From Deroplatys truncata (taxonomy: Eukaryota > Arthropoda > Insecta > Mantodea > Mantidae), in contig CM060990.1 of NCBI GenBank assembly GCA_030765065.1, forward strand, positions 666,450,618-666,514,617: 64,000 nt of DNA, read 5' to 3'. How positions within the stretch are numbered: the stretch's first letter is position 1; every line of letters begins with the position of its first letter. The position numbers and the translations under genes were made by a program. The notes beneath the pieces are model-generated. The model was not told where the DNA came from, searched no databases, and worked only from the letters and a program-made list of their open reading frames with translations. Of the stretch, positions 57,250-64,000 are shown one piece after another.

Positions 57250-58259
57250 TAAGGCAGTATTTTTAACATTTAAATGATTTCAGTCAAATTATATAATATG
57301 TAAATTCAATAACAGCCCGGCTTGAAGCAAAATGTGTATGTAATAATTTGTAAAATGTATGTAACAGTCATTGCATATGCTTATATTATTGTAAACATGT
57401 TGAATAGTGTTATGTGAATGCATTACGTAATTTAATAATGTAGGAGCTGTGAGAAATAGGTTAAAACTTGCTAACCGTGAGGTAACAATGAGGTAACCAT
57501 GAGGCAATAATGAGTTTAAGATTTAAATGTTACTTGTGATTCTTGGAAGCATTAATGTAATTTTAATGACAGTTTATAAAAATAGCCAATCAACAACCAA
57601 AAAAAGCTTTAGTTAAATGTAGGTATTCTATTGGAGTAAAAATAGCCAATCAGAGACTTGAAATACAGAAATTTATAAGTTTAGACGGTTGAAATCAATT
57701 CAGTTGCCTCCAAACAGTGCTCATAACCAGACGTGTTGCTTCTAGACAGTGATCATAACCAGAAGCGAGATGTGTCCTCGAGAAATTAATTACGTATACG
57801 CGTGAGACGAAAATAGTATACTTGTTAAAAAGTGCAAGTAAAAGAATCTCACAGCTCTCGATATTAGTGAAGCGCTATTTAATTTGTGTCAAGGATTAAT
57901 AAAAAGGAGTGAATTAAAGCTTAAAATCTGTGTAAGCCTACATTCCTGTCGCATCACGCCCTGCAGGGACTTCCATGTCTCTAACAATAATATTGACGCA
58001 GCCGAGGCAAACATAAATATTTAATGCTTAAAGAAACAATAAAACTACAAAGTTAATTTTTTTTAAACTCTGGGCAAACGCCACCTGAAAGTACATTTGG
58101 GGCGAAGGCTACCGGAAACTGTTTACTATACGTGCGGTTGCAACTACTACAAGTTCGGCTACCTAACAGTTGAAATATAACAAAACTCTTTCAATACAAA
58201 CTACTTCAAATTGACGCCCAAAGCGTTGTGCAAACAACGTAAAGACAATATCTACTTCA
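57250..58259 (+). mobile_element. Solo LTR (copy I)
   Basis: The duplication AAAC is at 57,246-57,249 and 58,260-58,263. The start is TAAGGCAGTATTTTTAACAT (TG mutated to TA) and the end is ATCTACTTCA. The module row 58,065-58,259 includes 'ttggggcgaaggctaccgg', 'ctacaagttcggctaccta' and 'cttcaaattgacgcccaaag'. Length is 1,010 bp. Confidence 0.92.
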
Positions 58260-58263
58260 AAAC

Positions 58264-58718
58264 ACTGCGCCGCTGTAGGCACTGAATGGAACTAATATGT
58301 GGGGCTTAAAACTTTGAACTTTCCTCTATTCAATGATGTGTCGTATGTGTCGCTATCTATTGTCGTTCATTAGCAATAAATATGTAAAATCTGTTCATTC
58401 TTTTTGAATAACTATATTATTATACGGTTTTGGGTTATAGAATAAGCATGGACACTGGTTCCTTGGTAAAGGATGTTGTAGATGCACTAGACGTGTGATG
58501 GACCAACAACTTAGGCTTACTTAACTCGCTTTTATTCACACGGTCATTTCAAACACTGGAATTTTAATCCAGGCAAATATCTTCTCGCGCTTTATAATAC
58601 TACGTTTACTGTGCAAAGTTTTATTTCAGTCCTCGCGCACCTAGTCACGCGCTATTTAGCGTTCTTGACTTAAGCGGCGGAAATAATCTAGAATTCATAC
58701 TTCTAATACGTTGAAAAT
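58264..58718. other. Unassigned sequence
   Basis: It should be the 5' flank of the DUF4817 fragment before LTR I arrived. No terminal repeat is identified. Confidence 0.4.
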
Positions 58719-58721
58719 GTA

Positions 58722-59787
58722 CACCCGTGGACAAAAACATTAGTCACGTCTAGAACGCAAAATTTTTCTAAGTCCTACACGGCACAGCGCCTTGTTTACA
58801 CCATACGCAATACAGTTGTGTAGCCCGGCATTATTAAACATGTTATATTCCATGTGTATTCTCTGTAGCGCTGTGGTAAAGCCTAGGTACTTTTGTGGTT
58901 AAGACCGAGGTTTTTTTTTTCTTCAGTTAATAATGTTTAATCAACACATAGCGACTAACTATTCTCAATATACTGTACTTTATATGCGGTATTTGGTAAA
59001 TGGCTTCACAATTTCATCATGGTCGGACATCTGTATGTTGTTGGATATCAAGGGACGGTCTAGGTGTGTTGTGGCTGCTTGACGATACACTGAATAGTGT
59101 GCGATACACGGTAATACTTGAGAGTATTTGGATTCCCTCTGTAGGATAAGATATCCCGATGGAAGTTTTGAATTCATACAGGATTCTGGGTATAAATTCA
59201 AGAAGCCTGGGATGTTGTAGCTTCTCGTCCACGTTACTACAGGGATTTAATTGCATCTATAACCCGAAAAAGAGGGCAGTTATACGTGCTCAGAGTTCAT
59301 AGACCAGATAATTTTGTTTATATTTTATGTGTTTGTTAGAAGATAATGGTTTACTTGCATTTATTCCTTTAGTTATTTAAAAGGAGTCTTTTAGTAGAAT
59401 TATGCTTTTGTGCGCATAGATATGCCTGAGACTTAAAATGCTAAAGTTATATTAATGCAATATTATGTTCTACACATCCAGTCATAAAATTAACAGTATA
59501 AAGAATAACAATAACTAATGCGAGATTTGAACCGAGGAGCTTATGAGCGCAAGCGGTACCTTCTTAACCTCTCGGCCAACGAAACGTTTCTCCATGCTCT
59601 GTTTTCAGTAGCTTATATGCGTCACCACCAAGAAACACCGTTGTAAGGTGACCATTGCGCTCACGGGGCAGAGACCATTCTACAGTTCCTGCATGTGCGT
59701 TTTGAACATAGCTGTTACGATGGTACGCGAAGTCCTCCGATCGTCACATGGAATCTGGAGATGACACTTTTTTTTTGTCCACAGGTG
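58722..59787. mobile_element. Tc1-like relic with short TIRs
   Basis: The left end 'cacccgtggacaaaaacatt' is inverted at the right end as 'tttttttgtccacaggtg'. TA flanks each end (58,720-58,721 and 59,788-59,789). This terminus is typical of Tc1-like transposons. About 1.07 kb lies between, with no transposase recognised. Confidence 0.65.
59520..59592 (-). pseudogene. tRNA-like sequence inside the Tc1-like relic
   Basis: On the minus strand, 'ttggccgagaggttaagaag' is a near-consensus A box and 'ctcggttcaaatctcgc' a near-consensus B box, about 35 bp apart as in a tRNA. The acceptor stem does not pair, so it is a tRNA pseudogene or a SINE head (Ser/Leu-like D arm). Confidence 0.5.
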
Positions 59788-59789
59788 TA

Positions 59790-60448
59790 CAGAGTTTAAT
59801 GTTGTGCATGTTTTAGCTCTTAAAATCCCAGAGAGAGTAAAAGAAAGTGTGATGGAGGAAGGGGAGAGGGTGAAAAAGCATAGGAGATACTGAAGTGGGA
59901 GAGGGAGAGAGAGGAAGAGAAAAATGGTGACCGAAAGAGAGAGAAGGAGGTAGAAACAAATGGAGAAAGAAACATTTATTAGTTAACCAATATTTCTAGC
60001 GCAGCCGCGAGATCTGTTTCTTGTGTATGTTTGCTTCAGATACATACAGACCGCGTATTTTTGTTTTCTAAAGTAATAGGCGCTTTAGAGAAATAGATTT
60101 GCTATCCAAACCTCTGCTCTTTTCCCTTACTAATGACGCGTATGACATTGACCTATAGCTTTCACCTTCAGTAGACTGCATCTTCCCGCTGCATAGCTAA
60201 AGCAGAGAAGTTACCGATACATTAGGCAACACAACTAACTGAACTATACATATTTGCAGCATACTGTACAATAAAGTATTCCTATTTAGGGAGATACTTT
60301 TACTGCATCTCGTCACTCACTGTCCGTCCAGGAAACTTGGAATCAGCCCGCAATTACATAGCAAGGCAGCATTAAACAAAATTACAGCTTCTGTAGTATA
60401 ATTAAACATATAGTAAGTAGATGCATACAATCGGGAGTGATATAGATG
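59790..60448. other. Unassigned sequence
   Basis: A purine-rich tract (59,830-59,970) and otherwise nothing supported. Confidence 0.5.
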
Positions 60449-60450
60449 TA

Positions 60451-60630
60451 CAGGGTGGAACATTTAAGTTGAGACTGTACAATATCTCCAAAACTAAGCG
60501 TTGTAGAAGGAAATGTCTTGAATAAAAGTTGTTGGATATTATGGGGGAAAGTAAATGCTATTAGTCATGTTTTATTTGGAGGACGTTGTGATGGTCATTT
60601 TAAGGTCTACTTAATTTTTTAAATCAGCTC
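60451..60630 (+). mobile_element. Rep-B left half
   Basis: It starts 'cagggtggaacatttaagtt' after TA and runs to 'gtctacttaattttttaaat', the centre of the palindrome. The right arm is missing. Confidence 0.8.
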
Positions 60631-60841
60631 GTATGCCGGTTTTATCTTGAATAACGAGATTGGCGGCCATCGTGCCTGCCTCGCAGTAGGTATCGCGTTG
60701 AATGATCTCGCTCCACGGTAGCTAGCTCGCATGCTTCGAAGCTTAACGCTATTTGCAGTTGTGTCTAGCATTGGCGTGTGTATAGTGAAAATAACGTTTT
60801 TTGAAGCTATCTGTTGATTTTGTTTATTTATATGTAGATAT

Positions 60842-61110
60842 CATGGTATGTACTATAGAGCAGCGTGTATTTATTGTGTTGAATTTTGCGACGCAGCCAC
60901 ATGAGAACTGTCAGCTTGAATTTATACTGACATTCCGTGATATCACTGTTGCTAACAACGGAGTTACATGTGCACTGTCAGTTTGAATTTGTGCTGGTAT
61001 ACCCTAGTATTACCGTCACTATCAGGTCAACGTGTTATAAGTTGTTAGAAACATTGAAGCAATCCGTGTTAGACAAAAAGGAAATGTATATAGCTAACAA
61101 TTCTAACCTA
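60842..61110 (+). pseudogene. N-terminal fragment of a DUF4817-type transposase (fragment b)
   Basis: An ATG at 60,843 opens 'MVCTIEQRVFIVLNFATQ', the classic DUF4817 start. A small duplication follows: 'tgagaactgtcagcttgaat' is echoed by 'tgtgcactgtcagtttgaat' 68 bp later. The end 'LETLKQSVLDKKE' matches 'LEKFEERAFVLDENK' of fragment a. Upstream, 'gatctcgctc' at 60,703 also matches fragment a, so the two share 5' UTR. Confidence 0.65.
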
Positions 61111-61435
61111 GGAAACAGTAAAGATAGGCGCTGCGTGGAAAAGATTCCAGGAAAATGGCTGCCTGTTTTTTGAAGGCAGAAAAATAAACTGACCTCCTCA
61201 CTCTTCATTTCTAAATCTACTGATTATTATCTGTTGAAAATGTAATATATCAGCATGCACTTGAGCAATTAGCAAACAATACCCGTCGTGTTTTCCTAAT
61301 TTTTTATTATAACAATTCTGCAAGTCTTTAATGGTGTGTTCTACAGGTGCGAGGCTGTATTTATATTAGAGAATGTTGCTTTTAGCCTAATCTCAAAATA
61401 ATTCTATAACAAACATCGCAAACGGAGAGCAATAA

Positions 61436-61478
61436 ATTTAGTAATTATTTTTAGTAATTATTATTAGTAATTATTTAG
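61436..61478. repeat. Small tandem repeat, three units of ~14-15 bp
   Basis: 'ttagtaattatt' occurs three times in succession, with slight differences between units. Confidence 0.85.
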
Positions 61479-62769
61479 GCCTGCGACATCGGAGTCGTTA
61501 CGTGGAGGAAAGCGTATAGAGTAGGAAGGTAAGGGTGTATTGATAAGGGCTGAACATATACAGCTGACTTATATAACTGAAATTTCTTTATTTAATTATT
61601 AATGGTCACAATATGCACATGGATAAGATTTTGTCAATTCATTGCAATGAATCTTTCCTTTGGCATTTCGTCTACGTGAACACTGTGCGGCAATACACTT
61701 GATTCAACTGTACAGCTAACCCTCTCCCTGTAAACAGTCGATTACAGGACGCCTCTAAACAAGCTTAACAACACCGATGTCGCAACCTTACTAGTTATAA
61801 TATAACACCATAATTTTAACTTATATATTTTTAGCATTTTCGAAACCTCCTTTAGTTCACTCCATTACGGGGGGGTAGAGCACAGGACCGGGATCTAAAG
61901 CGACACATTTTCCTAACACGAGGTCCGACGGGAGCAAGCTAATAAAATTCCAAAAAATATCTGAAAACTACCAATATATTAATAAATCATCATGGGCTAG
62001 GAAGAAAGGGACGACCTACATAAATAATTCACATAGTATGAAGTTAGATGTCAAATATATTATGCCAAATAAAAGTGATACAGTTTACCATCTTGTTCGG
62101 CGAAGCACCATGCCTAACACACGTCTTGCTAGTCCCAAGGGCAAGACTCTAAGAGGCCTGGCTTCCTGCTACCACAAGATAAAATCAGTTTAACCCCTCC
62201 CCTTCTGCTACGTCACTACCTGCTCTCATTGCCAACCTAAGCGTTAACCATACAATGTCACCACACCACATACTACACTGTTACCAACCTCACATACCAC
62301 ATCTTCCCCTGGCTGGGATATTTATTTGTATAACAATTTCTTTAATTTAATTTAATCATTGTAACAATTTTAGAATTCTAAACAAAAAACAAATGATAAA
62401 AAAGTAAACATTTTTAAAAAATGTTGCTTCCCTAGATTACAATGAATTTGCTTCTTACTTATAATAGTAAGGAAAATCGATATTCAATACTTTTTCTAAG
62501 TCGACGTCCTCGTCGAAACAAGAAGGCACTGAAAAAAATGTATATAAACCAAATAAATGACATACTTCACACAATAATAACGTGTATAATGGAATATCCT
62601 GATATTACATATCAAACATGTTTGATTGTGCGCGCATGTTTGTGCGTGCTTGTGTCAGTGAGGTTCTTTTTTCTTTTTAATTTTTATTTTCACGCAAGAG
62701 TGGCGAAGATGATTGTTGGACAACTTTAAGGTATGTACTGCGTAACCTTAACTTACACTTAGATAATAC

Positions 62770-62770
62770 C

Positions 62771-62799
<29 letters not shown>
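62770..62799. repeat. (TA)n microsatellite
   Basis: About 14-15 TA units. Confidence 0.95.
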
Positions 62800-62803
<4 letters not shown>

Positions 62804-63733
62804 TTCATTACTTTACGCAAAGTAGGGGTTATAATGGAGCACGCGCTCAAAAAAATGAGGCATCTCACTTTTGATTTAGTGTTTTTTTTTTAAATATTAC
62901 ATAAAAGTTTCCTGGCGCAGTGTTAGTGATTTGTTATTTTGAAACCGTACACTATGTATACAATCAAATAATTGTGATAAATAATAATATTCGTATATAG
63001 GTTTAGTATTATACTCGCTGCCAAAGAAAAAAGGGATTGATATTTCGCGGAGAAAGAGAGACGACGTTGCCGCTTATCGCGACCATGTGGAGAACACGTT
63101 AGAATTGTGTACGAAGGCGACTGGGGAGGGGGGGTATTATTTATATTGGTATATGAAGACAATTATAAAATAATGAGCGTGCATGCAAAGGATAGAACAT
63201 GCAAGAACATATCAGTGTAAAGATCTGCGTTAACAAGAGAGACATACCTGTGAAATATTGATGCTTACTCTAATGGGAAAATGCCGCTGCTTCTCTCACA
63301 GAGCATATCATTTCCCATGCTTGTTCTTTAATTGGGATACCTTTACCAAATTCATTTTATTCAGTTACCGAGACGCTCTGTTTTTCGTTTGGCTCGCTGT
63401 CTTTGTCAGTATTTTTGGATATTGTTAAATATCCATTAAAAGTGTTAACACAATTGCAAATCTCACAACACGCGCACAGATACACGGACTCAAACACACG
63501 TAAACACAAAGCAAATAACCGTACAAATAGGATGATGCAAAATTACTTCTCAGTACACAAACAATCTGTAAACTCATGTAAATACATAAGCCGTGGGTAA
63601 AGGAAGCATTGTTTATAACTGCAGCGACAGCAGAAGATAAGACGTGCAGTTGATGTTATTGCAACGGTCGCTCGCCAGGTACGTCATGCTAAACACGTCT
63701 TACAGTATCGGCAACAAGGTTTTTGCGTCTATC

Positions 63734-63789
63734 GTTTCTATGGAAACGTCTTAGCTCTAATAGGTCCTTCTAATCGTTGCTATGACGAC
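63734..63789. promoter_or_regulatory. Pair of RFX X-box-like motifs
   Basis: GTTTCTATGGAAAC (63,734-63,747) fits the X-box consensus GTHNYYATRRNAAC exactly. GTTGCTATGACGAC (63,776-63,789) fits it except for one base in the last triplet. RFX factors bind such sites in promoters of ciliary genes. The flanks are more GC-rich than usual here and contain CACGTG at about 63,836. The gene would lie beyond the right edge or on the minus strand; none is visible in the window. Confidence 0.4.
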
Positions 63790-64000
63790 CGCTATAACGT
63801 ATCCATCCCCTCCCATTCATTTAAAGCTTTCCGCCACGTGGTTAGTAACTGTCAATCACCTTCTTGTTTGGCGCCGACTGTAGTTTAAAAGCGTATTCGT
63901 TGGGAAAAAGGTTTCGAGTGACATCATAGGAAGTTTACCGCGTATAGCATCACAAAATATTCCGATGACACGAGTCTATAAATGTTTGTGTGATCAGGAT
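63790..64000. other. Unassigned, possibly promoter-proximal, sequence
   Basis: It has a CACGTG, a 'ggcgccgac' stretch and 'gtcaatcacc', but no open frame or clear TATA box. Confidence 0.3.

Larger units (their letters stand above)
61175..63630. other. Unassigned sequence
   Basis: I see no gene or family repeat in this 2.4 kb beyond the small repeats listed. Short ORFs (62,442-62,729; 62,923-63,162) have no motifs. Confidence 0.4.

Noticed and set aside
1-64000. CRISPR array, bacterial operons or ribosome binding sites
   Set aside because: No spaced short repeats or prokaryotic gene organisation. The window is eukaryotic.

Overview
This is a eukaryotic, AT-rich, repeat-saturated intergenic window. 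The insect-type mobile elements (mariner/Tc1 families, DUF4817-type transposases, LTRs with a tRNA-Lys primer site, tRNA-headed SINEs, Penelope-like sequence) point to an arthropod, most likely an insect with a large genome. I cannot name the species. I find no host protein exon, rRNA or intact tRNA gene that I can support. Almost every recognisable ORF is a decayed transposon piece.

Layout. 1-6.3 kb: an unclassified repeat (Rep-A) split by a solo LTR, a LINE RNase H region split by another solo LTR, a third solo LTR, and a second Rep-A split by a palindromic MITE (Rep-B). 6.9-9.4 kb: SINEs and an ORF1-only LINE nested at the 5' junction of a SINE that lies in Rep-A. 9.5-13 kb: two LTRs. 13-16 kb: unassigned DNA with a dinucleotide microsatellite. 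16.1-17.8 kb: SINEs and a Penelope-like remnant with 61-bp perfect inverted repeats and a hammerhead-like core. 18.4-24.2 kb: Rep-B split by an LTR, Rep-A, a long-TIR element holding a SINE, another SINE and an LTR. 27.3-30 kb: an LTR, a DUF4817 fragment and a dead mariner. 31.8-36.7 kb: a 1.67-kb TIR element, a foldback Tc1-like transposon, and a SINE split by a PIF/Harbinger-like element. 37.6-46.5 kb: an older LTR, nested SINEs, three Rep-A copies and a mariner with near-perfect ends. 47.3-49.5 kb: a tandem repeat, Rep-A and Rep-B. 51-58.3 kb: two LINE 3' regions (one split by a mariner), two LTRs and a DUF4817 fragment. 58.7-61.1 kb: a Tc1-like relic, half a Rep-B and a DUF4817 fragment. 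The last 400 bp carry two RFX X-box-like motifs that could belong to a promoter beyond the window.

The most unusual feature is an LTR family present as eleven copies with no internal region found. Nine belong to a young subfamily and two to an older one. Seven of the nine young copies start TG (or TA) and end CA, or lie at recognisable ends; five young and both older copies have matching 4-bp target duplications. The 3' ends of the LTRs are built from tandem modules resembling the LTR-end/primer-binding-site junction (TTCAA-TTGGCGCCCAACGTGGGGC). The nesting gives a relative chronology: Rep-A, Rep-B and LINE relics are hosts, while LTRs, mariners and SINEs are invaders.
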